From contig NZ_RCWC01000016.1 of assembly GCF_018448935.1 (NCBI RefSeq), positions 40,212-104,211 on the forward strand: a stretch of DNA of 64,000 bases. The letters are read 5' to 3'. The stretch comes from Photorhabdus noenieputensis. Lineage in GTDB: Bacteria > Pseudomonadota > Gammaproteobacteria > Enterobacterales > Enterobacteriaceae. The translations under genes and the position numbers were made by a program. Below the pieces are notes generated by a model. It searched no databases. It was not told the DNA's origin and was given only the letters and a program-made list of their open reading frames with translations. Below, piece by piece: positions 36,068-46,449 of this stretch (its first letter is position 1; the number at the start of each line of letters is the position of its first letter).

Positions 36068-36733
36068 TTAAGTACGATGTTTGCGCGTATAAGCCGCTAA
36101 TACCGTACGTTCTGACTGCTCCAGATAGCTTTTTAACTCGGAGGCCGCACTTTGTGGTTCACCTTTCTCAAGTAACGCCAAAATATGGGCATTCTGGTCA
36201 ATATAAGGAACATAAAAAAGTTCAGGATCGTTCAGGTAACCAAAAGCCAGACGCAGTTCCGCAGAAATATGCCCATAAAATGTTATCAGCCGTTCACTGT
36301 CAGTAAGTTCAACAATAGCTGAATGAAATGCCATATTTGCGGTTCCAACACCGATCCAATCCTGAGTATCACGACATCGTTTAGCCATTTCAATTGCACC
36401 GCGCATATGCTCAACCGCGGGATGCATAGGATAAGATTGCGCCAATGCCTGACACTCAATAAGTCGCCGAGTTCGATAAATATCGATAATAGAAGCGATA
36501 CTCGGAGTGGCGACGAAAACTCCGCGGTTAGGTTCATATCGCAGTAACCCTTCCTGAGTCAGTACACGAAAAACCTCACGTAGTGTATTACGCGATATTT
36601 CAAGTTGTTCGCTCAAAACCGCTTCTGATAGCCGTTGACCGGGTGATAACTCTCCAATAATCAATTTCTGCCGGATAATATCTGTAACTTTTTCACTTAA
36701 CGTCTTAGGAGAAGAATTATCTTTTTTCATCAT
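36068..36733 (-). CDS. GntR-family (FadR-type) regulator of the 5-oxoproline operon
   Basis: From ATG 36733 the protein has 221 residues. The winged helix reads LSEKVTDIIRQKLIIGELSP, then EQLEISRNTLREVFRVLTQE; the C-terminal FCD-type all-helical domain follows. The frame is open to 36838, but the extra 35 residues have no family content. No strong ribosome-binding site is seen, so the exact start is uncertain. It is divergent from the DUF969 gene. The FCD domain usually binds a small organic acid, and 5-oxoproline or glutamate is a reasonable guess. Confidence 0.82.
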   Translation of the reverse strand: MMKKDNSSPKTLSEKVTDIIRQKLIIGELSPGQRLSEAVLSEQLEISRNTLREVFRVLTQEGLLRYEPNRGVFVATPSIASIIDIYRTRRLIECQALAQSYPMHPAVEHMRGAIEMAKRCRDTQDWIGVGTANMAFHSAIVELTDSERLITFYGHISAELRLAFGYLNDPELFYVPYIDQNAHILALLEKGEPQSAASELKSYLEQSERTVLAAYTRKHRT

Positions 36734-37166
36734 AATTAATTGAAAGAGCGGACCAAATGCAGCAAACCTGACCACAAGTTCCCGATTGCTAAAGATAAGA
36801 ATGGCAGGCATCTTCACACATTCACCTACCACCAGCAAGCATAGAACTCTTTCCCGCTGGCAGCTTTCTACGCCAGAATAATGATTGCCTCACAATAGTG
36901 CATTAAACGCACCATCATAGAGCATCACTATGGTAAAAAGTGATCTGCATTTCATTTTTATAATTAAAAAATAATTTTATTTGCCTATTCTTTCGCCTCA
37001 TTCTATTTATTGTTCAACAATATAAAAACAATTATTTAACAATAACTGCAAATTATCCAACGATGGTACGCATATTGCTTAGATATACATTTATCTACCA
37101 CACAGGAATTCAGCCTATGACGACACCGCAAGTAACCGCGATTTTTATCCACCGAGGTGACACCAC
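36734..37166. promoter_or_regulatory. divergent control region of the gntR gene and pyroglutamate operon
   Basis: The 433 bp contain the promoters for both directions. No unambiguous GntR palindrome was found. A 21-codon frame (ATG 37118) ends just inside the DUF969 gene; it may be a leader or chance. Confidence 0.45.
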
Positions 37167-37895
37167 ATGCAACAGATTGTGAATCTATGGCCGTTGATTG
37201 GCATCGTAGTTATTGTCGTGGGCTTTTTACTTAGGTTTAACCCGGTATTGGTGGTGATTGTCGCAGGGATCATCACCGGGTTGGCAGCGCATATGCCGAT
37301 CACAACGATTCTGGAAAAGCTAGGTTCCGGCTTCCTTAATACTCGAAATTTGCCACTAATTTTGCTGTTGCCGCTGGCAACTATCGGCCTCTTAGAACGG
37401 CACGGTTTAAAAGAACGAGCTCAAACCTGGATTAGCAATATTAAAACAGCAACCGCCGGACGTTTGCTGATCATCTATCTATTCATTCGTGAAATAACCG
37501 CTGCGCTAGGGCTGACCAGTTTAGGAGGACACCCACAAATGGTGCGTCCCTTGCTGGCACCAATGGTAGAAGGGGCTACGGAAAACCGTCATCATGACCT
37601 GCCTGATGATGTACGTTATCGCCTGCGGGCCATGTCGGCAGCAACCGACAATGTTGGCCTTTTCTTCGGTGAGGATATCTTCGTCGCCTTTGGTGCAATC
37701 ATCTTTATGCATAACTTTATGCTAGAGTCTGGCGGCATCCAAACAGAGCCGCTACATATCGCTATGTGGGGAATCCCTACCGCCATCTGCGCCTTCCTGA
37801 TCCACGCTTTCCGCTTGTCTCGTCTTGACCACCAGATCGCAACCGAACTGGCAACACTGAATGGCATGGACAAAAATCGAAGTAAGGTGGAGTAA
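37167..37895 (+). CDS. DUF969 family membrane protein, probable transporter subunit
   Basis: This 242-residue protein has about six hydrophobic helices, starting with LWPLIGIVVIVVGFLLRFNP, and includes FIREITAALGLTSLGGHPQM, typical of DUF969. GAGGTGA precedes ATG 37167 at 6-nt spacing. Its stop overlaps the DUF979 start by one base (TAATG). DUF969 and DUF979 always occur together, usually beside pcp and pxp genes, and are suspected to form a pyroglutamate or peptide transporter. Transport function is inferred from context. Confidence 0.85.
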   Translation: MQQIVNLWPLIGIVVIVVGFLLRFNPVLVVIVAGIITGLAAHMPITTILEKLGSGFLNTRNLPLILLLPLATIGLLERHGLKERAQTWISNIKTATAGRLLIIYLFIREITAALGLTSLGGHPQMVRPLLAPMVEGATENRHHDLPDDVRYRLRAMSAATDNVGLFFGEDIFVAFGAIIFMHNFMLESGGIQTEPLHIAMWGIPTAICAFLIHAFRLSRLDHQIATELATLNGMDKNRSKVE

Positions 37896-38911
37896 TGTTT
37901 CAGCAACAATATCTTTATTGGCTGGCAGGCGTGATCCTGTTGGCCGTGGCAATAATGTCCTGGCGTGATCACGCCAACCCTCGCCGTCTGACCACCAGCC
38001 TGTTCTGGGCGCTATATGGCATCGTATTTTTGGTAGGCGACTGGACTTACCGCTTAATAGCATTATGGGCAGACAATGAAGCCGAGGCCCAAAAGATACT
38101 ACATATCGGTGTCGGGCTAATCGTCGTATTGATGGCACTGACGGCAGGTTTTGGCGGTGTACGACTGGGCAGCTACCATCAACGCACACCTCAGCAACGG
38201 CAGAAAAGTGCCTCCCGTTTGGGTAATCGTCTATTTCTTCCCGCACTGGCAATCCCTGTCGTCACAGTAATCGGCGTATTGCTGTTTAACCACGTCCCTG
38301 GGCTACAACAAACCCTATTCGGTATCGGCAATCATGCCACGCTAGTGACACTGTTTTCCATGACAGCAGGCTGCTTAGTCGGATATGGCGTTGCACTGAA
38401 AATGACGCATGAAAATGTAACTCAATCAACCCAAGAGGCGCGTCGCTTACTGGATTCCATCGGTTGGGCGTTTATCCTGCCACAGATATTAGCGACGCTA
38501 GGACTATTATTTACCGTAGCAGGTGTCGGTACCGCAATTTCTCACCTGACAGAGAATTATCTGGCCGTGGATAACCGCTTGATCGCGGTGGCGACATACA
38601 TACTCGGCATGGCGCTATTGACGATTATCATGGGCAACGCCTTTGCCGCGTTCCCGATTGTTACCGCCGGGATCGGCATTCCCATTCTGGTACTGCAACA
38701 TGGCGGTAATCCGGCGGTCATGGCCGCCATCGGCATGTTCTCGGGCTATTGCGGTACACTGATGACCCCAATGGCTGCAAACTTCAATATCGTTCCTGCC
38801 GCACTACTGGAATTACCAAATCGCAATGCGGTCATTAAAGCACAAATCCCCACTGGAATAGCGCTACTGATTGCCAATGTTTTTCTGCTCTATTTTTTGA
38901 TGTTTTTGTGA
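37895..38911 (+). CDS. DUF979 family membrane protein, partner of DUF969
   Basis: This 338-residue polytopic protein has about nine hydrophobic stretches. Recognisable segments include GFGGVRLGSYHQRTPQQRQK and the NAFAAFPIVTAGIGIPILVL region with a glycine-rich turn. It is translationally coupled to the DUF969 gene. The pair is encoded directly before pcp, so uptake of 5-oxoproline or of peptides starting with it is likely. Confidence 0.85.
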   Translation: MFQQQYLYWLAGVILLAVAIMSWRDHANPRRLTTSLFWALYGIVFLVGDWTYRLIALWADNEAEAQKILHIGVGLIVVLMALTAGFGGVRLGSYHQRTPQQRQKSASRLGNRLFLPALAIPVVTVIGVLLFNHVPGLQQTLFGIGNHATLVTLFSMTAGCLVGYGVALKMTHENVTQSTQEARRLLDSIGWAFILPQILATLGLLFTVAGVGTAISHLTENYLAVDNRLIAVATYILGMALLTIIMGNAFAAFPIVTAGIGIPILVLQHGGNPAVMAAIGMFSGYCGTLMTPMAANFNIVPAALLELPNRNAVIKAQIPTGIALLIANVFLLYFLMFL

Positions 38912-38920
38912 GGATATCCT

Positions 38921-39583
38921 ATGAAAACCGTTCTGATTACCGCTTTTGAGCCTTTTGACGGTGAAACCATCAATCCATCGTGGGAGTCGGTCAGACAATT
39001 GCAAAACCAACAACTATCTGGGGCACATATTGAGACACGCCAGCTCCCATGTGTATTCAATACTTCTCTCACCTGCCTGTACACAGCTATTGACGAAATA
39101 CAACCTGAACTCGTCATTGCAGTAGGACAAGCAGGTGGCAGACCAGATATCACGGTGGAACGCATAGCGATTAACATCAACGACGCACGTATTCCCGATA
39201 ATCAGGGCAATCAACCCATTGATACCCCAATCGTGGCAGCAGGGCCCGCTGCCTATTTCTCCACTCTACCGATTAAAGCCATCGTCAGTGGTCTGCAAGC
39301 CGCAGGGGTTCCTGCTTCGATTTCACAAAGTGCCGGCACATATGTCTGCAACCATGTCATGTATGGCCTACTACACTATCTGGCTCTGACTTATCCCAAA
39401 GTACGTGGTGGATTAGTACGTGGTGGATTTATCCATATTCCCTACCTGCCTGAACAGGCGGTAAAACACCCCGGCACACCCAGTATGGCGTTGGAAACAA
39501 TAACAATGGCACTAAAAATCGCTATTAATCAAGCATTAGAAAACAGTGAGGATATGGTTATTAGCGGAGGAACGACTCATTAA
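38921..39583 (+). CDS. pcp: pyrrolidone-carboxylate peptidase (pyroglutamyl peptidase I)
   Basis: This 220-residue cysteine peptidase removes N-terminal pyroglutamate from peptides. Glu80 is in DITVERIA and Cys143 is in [13 protein letters not shown]; the catalytic histidine is His172 in [14 protein letters not shown] lies before ATG 38921. The sequence [10 protein letters not shown] just before the histidine is a duplicated segment (bases 39401-39430) not usual in the family; without it the protein would be 215 residues. Activity may be altered. The product 5-oxoproline is the substrate of the next genes. Confidence 0.92.
   Translation: MKTVLITAFEPFDGETINPSWESVRQLQNQQLSGAHIETRQLPCVFNTSLTCLYTAIDEIQPELVIAVGQAGGRPDITVERIAININDARIPDNQGNQPIDTPIVAAGPAAYFSTLPIKAIVSGLQAAGVPASISQSAGTYVCNHVMYGLLHYLALTYPKVRGGLVRGGFIHIPYLPEQAVKHPGTPSMALETITMALKIAINQALENSEDMVISGGTTH
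39401..39430 (+). repeat. in-frame 15-bp tandem duplication in pcp
   Basis: GTACGTGGTGGATTA is followed by GTACGTGGTGGATTT; the two 15-bp units differ only at the last base. They encode VRGGL then VRGGF, between the catalytic cysteine and histidine. Confidence 0.9.
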
Positions 39584-39684
39584 TTCAACATCTATCGACG
39601 TAGCGGGAATTGCCTATCTGTAGAACTGATAAGCATCCTGAATTTTTTACTACTTTTTTGGATATCACTATTGGGGTCACGACT

Positions 39685-40443
39685 ATGAACATGATTGATT
39701 TAAACAGCGATCTTGGCGAAAGCTTTGGTCAATGGAAAATGGGCGACGATAACGCCATGCTGAGCATTGTCACCAGCGCCAATGTCGCGTGTGGATTTCA
39801 TGCTGGTGATCCCGCCGGGATCTTTCAAACCTTAAAATCCGCCCATAAAAATCAGGTAGTGATCGGTGCTCATGTGTCTTATCCAGATCTGGTCGGATTT
39901 GGTCGCCGTAATATGGATATCTCCAGTAATGAGCTGATCGCAGATGTTATTTACCAGATTGGCGCGTTGAAAGGTTTGGCGGCGGCGGCAGGAACCACCG
40001 TAAGTTATGTTAAACCGCACGGTGCACTATATAACACCATTGCCCATGATGAATACCAAGCCCTTGCCGTTATTACAGCGATTCGTGAAGTGGATGACAA
40101 TTTAGCGCTGGTTGGATTAGCTGGCTCAAAACTATTGGATTTGGCGAGGGAAAACGGTTTACGTACCGTCGCGGAAGCCTTTGCTGACAGAGCTTACACG
40201 CCACAAGGCACACTAGTTTCCCGCCGAGAAAAAGGGTCTGTGCTTCACGACGCTAATGTCGTTGCCCGGCGTATGCTGCAATTAGTGACCGAAGGAGTAG
40301 TTGAAGCCATTGATGGCAGTTTTACCCGTATTCAGGCGGATTCCATCTGTGTTCATGGTGACAGCCCAGACGCGGTAGAAATGGCACGTCAGGTGAAACT
40401 AACCCTGCAACAAGCCGGGATCACCGTACGGTCTTTTATTTAA
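39685..40443 (+). CDS. pxpA: 5-oxoprolinase subunit A (LamB/YcsF family)
   Basis: The protein has 252 residues from ATG 39685 ([17 protein letters not shown]); the frame is open to 39610 without support. SDLGESFG and [11 protein letters not shown] carry the family's metal-binding residues, and [10 protein letters not shown] is conserved. PxpA opens the ring of 5-oxoproline to glutamate with ATP, together with PxpB and PxpC. It lies 101 bp after pcp, and pxpBC follows. Confidence 0.92.
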   Translation: MNMIDLNSDLGESFGQWKMGDDNAMLSIVTSANVACGFHAGDPAGIFQTLKSAHKNQVVIGAHVSYPDLVGFGRRNMDISSNELIADVIYQIGALKGLAAAAGTTVSYVKPHGALYNTIAHDEYQALAVITAIREVDDNLALVGLAGSKLLDLARENGLRTVAEAFADRAYTPQGTLVSRREKGSVLHDANVVARRMLQLVTEGVVEAIDGSFTRIQADSICVHGDSPDAVEMARQVKLTLQQAGITVRSFI

Positions 40444-40481
40444 GTAAGTGGTAGTTTGCTTATCATGCTCAGGAGTACTTA

Positions 40482-42095
40482 GTGCGTTTTTTACCTGTTA
40501 ATTTAGATGCCATTATTGTCGAGCTTCACGATCTGAATGAAACGCTGGCGTTATTTGAGTCACTCAACGTCCGCCCTATTGCAGGTGTAGAAGAAATTAT
40601 TCCGGCGGCCAGAACACTTCTGATTCGATTTCGCCCGAATGTCATTTCCACAATCAAACTTACCAGAGAAATCAATAGCCGTAACCTGAATACACTGGGT
40701 AAAACAACAGGAAAACTCGTTGAAATCCCGGTGTATTACACAGGTGAAGATCTGGAAGAAGTGGCAGAAATTCTCGGCATCACCACACAGGAAGTTATCA
40801 AGCGACATACAGAAAGCGAGTACACCGTTGCTTTTACCGGATTTGCCCCCGGATTTGCTTATTTAGTCGCAGAGTCAGATCGTTTACATGTCCCGCGCCG
40901 AACGACGCCAAGAGCCAGCATCCCCGCAGGATCAGTCGGGCTGGCCGGAGAATTCAGTGGAATATACCCTCAAGCCAGTCCGGGAGGTTGGCAAATCATC
41001 GGCATCACGCCAGAGCGCATGTGGGATCTCTCACGTTCTCCCTCTTCCCTGTTGCAACCCGGTTTCCGGGTACATTTCAGAGATCAACGCAAAGGTGCAG
41101 CAATCTCTATCACTAAATCCAAAACCCCTGTTGCCCCCATAGAGAACGTTTTATCTTCTCAGGTTGATAAACACGCCTCACTGGAAATTCTAACCACTGG
41201 AATACAAACACTTTTTCAGGATTTAGGGCGTTCAGGGCAGGCTAGTTTAGGTATTTCCGCCGCCGGAGCGCTAGATAAAACAGCGCTGAGAAGCGCCAAC
41301 CGGATCGTCGGTAATCCTTCGGATAACGCATGTCTGGAAATTGTGCAAGGAGGATTAAGCTTTATCTCTCATGGCAATGTCATTATCGCTGTCACAGGCG
41401 CTGACTGCCCAATCACTGTTCAAACAACATCTGGCCGAAAGTTTCAGGTTGATGGCTATCAGCCTGTTGATCTGAGTGAAGGTGATAAAGTGACACTAGG
41501 AACACCCAAAGCGGGGATGCGTTCTTATTTGGCAGTGCGTGGCGGCTTTGCTCAGCAACCTATTCTCTCCAGCCTTTCTTACGATACGCTGGCACACATT
41601 GGCCCCAAGCCAATCGCTACAGGCGATACTTTGGATATTCTGACTCTCACACAGGGTTCCGCTGTCTCAATGGATGAAAGCCCGGCTTTCAATATGCCTA
41701 CTTCTGACGATATCGTTACACTGGATATCGTTCTGGGACCACGCACTGACTGGTTCACCGCAGAAGCGCTATCCCTGCTACAAAGCCAACTTTGGCAAGT
41801 CACGCCACAATCTAATCGAGTCGGTATTCGCCTGCATGGCGACACACCATTAGCGCGTCTTAACCACAAAGAGTTACCGAGTGAGGGAACGACCACCGGC
41901 GCAATTCAAGTTCCCGCCAGTGGTCAACCGGTTCTGTTTTTAGCCGATCACCCTCTGACCGGTGGCTATCCAGTTATTGGTTCCGTTGCCAGCTATCATC
42001 TCGATCTTGCGGGACAAATTCCTGTCAATGCTCGTATCCGCTTCAACTTAATCACTGAATTTCACGAAATAAAAGAGAGCGATTGCCGCTCATGA
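40482..42095 (+). CDS. fused 5-oxoprolinase subunits B and C (KipI-KipA)
   Basis: This 537-residue protein has the KipI (PxpB) domain in about residues 1-215, including [20 protein letters not shown] and [16 protein letters not shown]. The KipA (PxpC) domain starts near 230 with [20 protein letters not shown] and [17 protein letters not shown]. Separate proteins in E. coli (YbgJ and YbgK), they are one chain here. It starts with GTG behind AGGAG at 7-nt spacing. The same two domains form the carboxyltransferase part of urea carboxylase. It overlaps the next gene by 4 nt. Confidence 0.9.
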   Translation: MRFLPVNLDAIIVELHDLNETLALFESLNVRPIAGVEEIIPAARTLLIRFRPNVISTIKLTREINSRNLNTLGKTTGKLVEIPVYYTGEDLEEVAEILGITTQEVIKRHTESEYTVAFTGFAPGFAYLVAESDRLHVPRRTTPRASIPAGSVGLAGEFSGIYPQASPGGWQIIGITPERMWDLSRSPSSLLQPGFRVHFRDQRKGAAISITKSKTPVAPIENVLSSQVDKHASLEILTTGIQTLFQDLGRSGQASLGISAAGALDKTALRSANRIVGNPSDNACLEIVQGGLSFISHGNVIIAVTGADCPITVQTTSGRKFQVDGYQPVDLSEGDKVTLGTPKAGMRSYLAVRGGFAQQPILSSLSYDTLAHIGPKPIATGDTLDILTLTQGSAVSMDESPAFNMPTSDDIVTLDIVLGPRTDWFTAEALSLLQSQLWQVTPQSNRVGIRLHGDTPLARLNHKELPSEGTTTGAIQVPASGQPVLFLADHPLTGGYPVIGSVASYHLDLAGQIPVNARIRFNLITEFHEIKESDCRS

Positions 42096-43882
42096 GTACC
42101 GCAATGACCATGAATATTAAAAACCATCCCATGAAAAAAGTTTTGATTGCTAACCGCGGTGAAATCGCCGTCCGTATCATCCGTGCCTGCCGGGATTATG
42201 GTTTACAATCTATCGCCGTCTACGCTGATTCGGACATCAATGCACAACATGTACAATTGGCTGATGAGGCTTATAGTTTAGGCGGAAACAGCCCCGCAGA
42301 TACTTATCTTAATATTCCCCAATTATTGGATATTGCGAAACGTTCAGGTGCCGACATGGTACATCCCGGATACGGATTTCTGGCTGAGCGAGCAGAATTT
42401 GCCCGTGCAGTTATTAATGCGGGGCTGATCTGGGTTGGTCCTGAACCAGAGACAATTGATATTCTGGGTGACAAAGTTAAAGCACGCAAAATTGCCCAAC
42501 AGGTAGGCGCACCACAGGTTTCAGGTACAGAAGAACCGGTGAAAAACGCAGAGGAAGCACGGGCGTTTGCCGAGCAATATGGCCTGCCAATTGCAATTAA
42601 AGCAGCATATGGCGGTGGTGGACGTGGCATGAAAGTAGCGTGGCGGCTCGATGAAGTCACCGAACTCTACAATTCGGCTGTTCGTGAAGCAACAGCGGCC
42701 TTTGGTCGTGGAGAATGTTTCATTGAACAGTTCCTGGATAAACCTCGTCATATTGAAGCGCAAATTCTGGCTGATAAACATGGCAATGTGGTGGTACTTG
42801 GTACACGTGATTGTTCACTACAACGGCGTAACCAAAAATTGGTAGAAGAAGCACCGGCCCCATTTTTGGCCGAACATCAACGCCAGCGTATTCATCAAGC
42901 AGCACAGGATATTTGCATCGCCGCTGGTTATATCGGCGCTGGTACTGTGGAATTTCTACTCAGTGTAGACGGCACGATCTCTTTTCTGGAAGTCAATACT
43001 CGCTTGCAGGTCGAACATCCGGTCACCGAAGAAACCACCGGGATCGACATTGTGGTAGAACAATTCCGAATTGCCGAAGGTAAACCTTTATCATTGACCT
43101 CAACGCCTATTCCTTTAGGCCATTCTTTCGAGTTCCGTATTAACGCAGAGGATGCGGGTAAAGGATTCTTGCCGACGCCCGGAATCGTGACGGTATTTTC
43201 TCCCCCTTCCGGCCCGGGCATAAGATTGGATTCTGGTGTTGCAGCAGGTTCCACCATCCCTGACACCTTTGATTCGCTGATGGCTAAGCTGATTGTCACC
43301 GGAACAACCCGCCAACAAGCTATTGCTCGTGCGCGACGTGCATTACAGGAATTCAGCATCGAAGGCGTTGCATCAGTATTGCCTTTTCATCGAGCGGTAA
43401 TGGAGCATCCTGATTTTATTTCCGATGACACATTTAACGTCCATACACGTTGGATCGAAACTGACTTTATCAATGAAATAAAAATATCTCCGCGTCAGGA
43501 AAACCATTATCAAGAAAAGGTAACACGTACTTTTATTGAAATTAATGGCCGTCGCCATGAACTGGGGCTACCAGCCGAATTATTAAAAGGGCTTTCATTG
43601 CCTAATTCAGGGCAAAGTTTCATCACTGAGAGCCAAGGTAATGAAGCTGAGGAAGCAATGACAGCACCGAATCCCGTCTCAGCACCAATATCCGGCGTCT
43701 TACAATCTTGGTATGTGCAAGAAGGTGATAAAGTTAAACAAGGTGATGTCATTGCTGTCATGGAAGCAATGAAAATGGAAACGCAACTGACTGCACATCG
43801 TTCTGGGAAAATCGTTATCCACGCAGAAGAAGGCAGTTATCAACAGGCAGGAAATGTACTGGCAAGTATTAACGATGATTAA
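42092..43882 (+). CDS. biotin carboxylase fused to a biotin carboxyl carrier domain
   Basis: This 596-residue protein starts at ATG 42092, which overlaps the pxpBC stop (ATGA); the frame is open 3 codons earlier from TTG. The biotin carboxylase region (about residues 12-460) has [20 protein letters not shown], the ATP-grasp glycine loop [12 protein letters not shown] and [21 protein letters not shown] linker follows, then a C-terminal biotinyl domain (about 520-596) with the biotin-lysine motif EAMKMETQ. It makes carboxybiotin and presents it to a carboxyltransferase; the neighbouring KipI-KipA protein is the best candidate partner. Confidence 0.92.
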   Translation: MSTAMTMNIKNHPMKKVLIANRGEIAVRIIRACRDYGLQSIAVYADSDINAQHVQLADEAYSLGGNSPADTYLNIPQLLDIAKRSGADMVHPGYGFLAERAEFARAVINAGLIWVGPEPETIDILGDKVKARKIAQQVGAPQVSGTEEPVKNAEEARAFAEQYGLPIAIKAAYGGGGRGMKVAWRLDEVTELYNSAVREATAAFGRGECFIEQFLDKPRHIEAQILADKHGNVVVLGTRDCSLQRRNQKLVEEAPAPFLAEHQRQRIHQAAQDICIAAGYIGAGTVEFLLSVDGTISFLEVNTRLQVEHPVTEETTGIDIVVEQFRIAEGKPLSLTSTPIPLGHSFEFRINAEDAGKGFLPTPGIVTVFSPPSGPGIRLDSGVAAGSTIPDTFDSLMAKLIVTGTTRQQAIARARRALQEFSIEGVASVLPFHRAVMEHPDFISDDTFNVHTRWIETDFINEIKISPRQENHYQEKVTRTFIEINGRRHELGLPAELLKGLSLPNSGQSFITESQGNEAEEAMTAPNPVSAPISGVLQSWYVQEGDKVKQGDVIAVMEAMKMETQLTAHRSGKIVIHAEEGSYQQAGNVLASINDD

Positions 43883-45054
43883 TAATGACGATAATCGGCT
43901 AATTTGACACATAAATTCACATTACCCAATATAACATCAAATTGTGCGGATAATTTCCGTACAATTTTAATAATAGAGATTAAAGTTAAAATGCAAGCAA
44001 TATCGTGAAAAAGAGGCTAATTAACCCCTTTATGAATAGGAAAAAATAACTATTAAGGACAATATTTTTTAATCATTTCGTTAATATTGACAATAAGATA
44101 AATAAGTTATTACACGATTTAATATTGGTTTATTTATTGGACTCAATGAATTATTAATAAAACTCTTTTGTTTTTATCTTGAATAAATATTTTTAACATC
44201 ATGCGTTTCAATTGAAATTTGAGAAATTATTAAAACCAATAATAAACGTGAAAATATTCAAACAAAATAAAGAATAAAAAACATAATTTACCGATGATTA
44301 ATAATTGATAACAGCTATATATCTAGCGGATAAAAACAGCATAATAATTTGTGACTATTTTTACATATATTTAAACAATAAGAAATCATTAGCTCATTAT
44401 AAATTATCGGTTATAAATAGTGTAGAGGTTTATTTTCCACACTTGACAACGCAAATGAATCATACAAATAAAAATCAAATAAAACATATAGTTAAAAATA
44501 TTTTCCATGTCACAAAGATATAAGTAAAATTTAAAAAGAATAAATCAATAAAAATATTATAGGTCATATACTACACATGTTGATATTTTCAAGAAATATA
44601 TTACATTCAGCCCATGATTTTATTCCAACCATAGAAATATTATTTCATCAAAAGATAATATTACTCATTTAATAATCCTTCATATCTATATGATAATGAT
44701 GTAAACATATACATCCATTTGAGTAGTATATACAAGTACTATTACAACAATATCATAATATTAAATAATTTAATTGTTTTACATTTCCTTTACAATTATC
44801 AACATAATTTAAAACTATAATAAATTCATATATGTTTTTACAAACACATCTTTATATAGATTAGCATCACAATTTCAACATTACTCAACAAAACAATAAC
44901 TCAAATAATTGCAATTGCCATTAAACGGAATACTATATTAATAGTGGAATAAGATTTTTATTTACAATATTTCCCTCATGGTCCAAAAGAAGACCAAGAT
45001 AAAAAACCAATTCATCATCATTGATTAAAAAGGAAAATATTCGTTACTCTAAAT
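43883..45054. other. very AT-rich non-coding stretch of 1.2 kb
   Basis: Between the biotin carboxylase gene and the ERIC element the DNA is extremely AT-rich. The longest frame is 72 codons (44305-44523) and shows no family content or ribosome-binding site. No transposase remnant, tRNA or clear hairpin was found. It could be a silenced or decayed region, or bind H-NS. Confidence 0.45.
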
Positions 45055-45181
45055 TATACCCTATGGATTTCAAGATGCATCGCGACGGCAAGAGAGCGAA
45101 TCCCCGGGAGCATAGATAACTATGTGACCGGGGTGAGTGAGTGCAGCCAACAAAAAGGCAGCTTGAAAGATAACGGGTATA
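45055..45181 (+). repeat. ERIC element, copy 3 (127 bp), upstream of rtcB
   Basis: Same 127-bp length, ends (TATACC to GGGTATA) and orientation as copy 1. It differs from that copy at only a handful of bases (for example GCGACGGCAAGAG for GCGGCGGCAAGGG). Its right end is 36 bp before the rtcB start codon. Confidence 0.92.
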
Positions 45182-45217
45182 TAATAATAGTGACGGCTAA
45201 GTAACCAGGAGAACAAT

Positions 45218-46444
45218 GTGATAACAAACGATTACGAGTTAATGACCGCGCCAAACAGTGTACCAGTGAAAATGTGGACTCATGGTGTACCGGTAGAAAC
45301 GGAAGCTCGTGAACAACTGTTGAATACGGCAAAAATGCCTTTCATATTCAGCCACTTAGCTGTTATGCCTGATGTACATCTTGGTAAAGGTTCAACCATT
45401 GGCAGTGTCATTCCGACTCGTGGGGCGATTATTCCAGCCGCGGTAGGCGTAGATATCGGTTGTGGCATGATGGCGGTACGTACCTCATTGAATGCCAAAG
45501 ATTTACCGGACAACCTATATGCGATCCGCCATGCTATTGAAATTGCCGTACCACACGGACGCACAGCAAACCGTAGCGGTCAGGATAAAGGCGCTTGGCA
45601 GCAACCACCAGAAACCGTCGATCACCATTGGAGCGTGTTGCAAACCGGATTTAAACGGCTAACCGATAAATATCCACAATTACTGAAAACCAATAACCAT
45701 CAGCACTTAGGGACACTAGGTACCGGTAATCACTTCATTGAGCTGTGTCTGGATGAATCTGACCGGGTATGGGTAATGCTACATAGTGGCTCACGTGGCG
45801 TAGGAAATGCCATTGGTAATCTGTTTATCACTCTCGCCCAACAGGACATGAAGCAGCATATCGCTAACCTGCCTGACCGCAACCTGGCCTATTTTGAGGA
45901 AGGCAGCAGTCACTTTACCGATTATATGGAAGCGGTCGATTGGGCACAAAACTTCGCCCGCCACAATCGCGAAGTCATGATGCAACATACGCTGGCAGCA
46001 CTAGCGACGGTAATAACAAAACCGTTCACTGCCACGATGGAAGCAGTAAATTGTCACCACAATTATGTGCAACAAGAGCAGCATTTTGGTCAAAACGTGT
46101 TAGTCACACGCAAAGGTGCGGTCGCTGCACATCAAGGCGTCATGGGCATCATTCCTGGCTCAATGGGTGCGAAAAGCTTTATCGTACGTGGTCTGGGAAA
46201 CGAAGAGAGTTTTTGCTCATGCAGTCACGGTGCAGGACGAGTATTAAGCCGCACGGCAGCAAAAAAACGCTTCACAATAGAGGATCAGAAGCGTGCCACG
46301 GCACACGTGGAATGCCGCAAGGACAGCGACGTCATCGATGAAATTCCGATGGCCTACAAAGACATTGAGGCCGTAATGGCCGCTCAGTCTTCACTAGTAG
46401 AAATCGTTCACACCCTGCGTCAAGTGGTTTGCGTAAAAGGATAA
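45218..46444 (+). CDS. rtcB: RNA-splicing ligase RtcB
   Basis: This 408-residue GTP-dependent RNA ligase joins 2',3'-cyclic phosphate or 3'-phosphate ends to 5'-OH ends. VGVDIGCGMMAVR holds the metal-binding cysteine; GTGNHFIELC, LHSGSRGVGN, NCHHN and CSHGAGRVLSR carry the histidines, including the GMP-linked one. It starts with GTG behind CAGGAG. The bacterial regulator RtcR and cyclase RtcA are absent from this locus; a nucleotidyltransferase gene follows 5 bp downstream instead. Confidence 0.95.
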   Translation: MITNDYELMTAPNSVPVKMWTHGVPVETEAREQLLNTAKMPFIFSHLAVMPDVHLGKGSTIGSVIPTRGAIIPAAVGVDIGCGMMAVRTSLNAKDLPDNLYAIRHAIEIAVPHGRTANRSGQDKGAWQQPPETVDHHWSVLQTGFKRLTDKYPQLLKTNNHQHLGTLGTGNHFIELCLDESDRVWVMLHSGSRGVGNAIGNLFITLAQQDMKQHIANLPDRNLAYFEEGSSHFTDYMEAVDWAQNFARHNREVMMQHTLAALATVITKPFTATMEAVNCHHNYVQQEQHFGQNVLVTRKGAVAAHQGVMGIIPGSMGAKSFIVRGLGNEESFCSCSHGAGRVLSRTAAKKRFTIEDQKRATAHVECRKDSDVIDEIPMAYKDIEAVMAAQSSLVEIVHTLRQVVCVKG

Positions 46445-46449
46445 TCAAG

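Noticed and set aside
37118..37183. A 21-codon frame before the DUF969 gene
   Set aside because: It overlaps the DUF969 start but has no strong ribosome-binding site or attenuator hairpin; noted only as a possible leader.
44305..44523. A 72-codon frame in the AT-rich gap
   Set aside because: No ribosome-binding site, no family content and very AT-rich codons; open frames of this size are expected there by chance.
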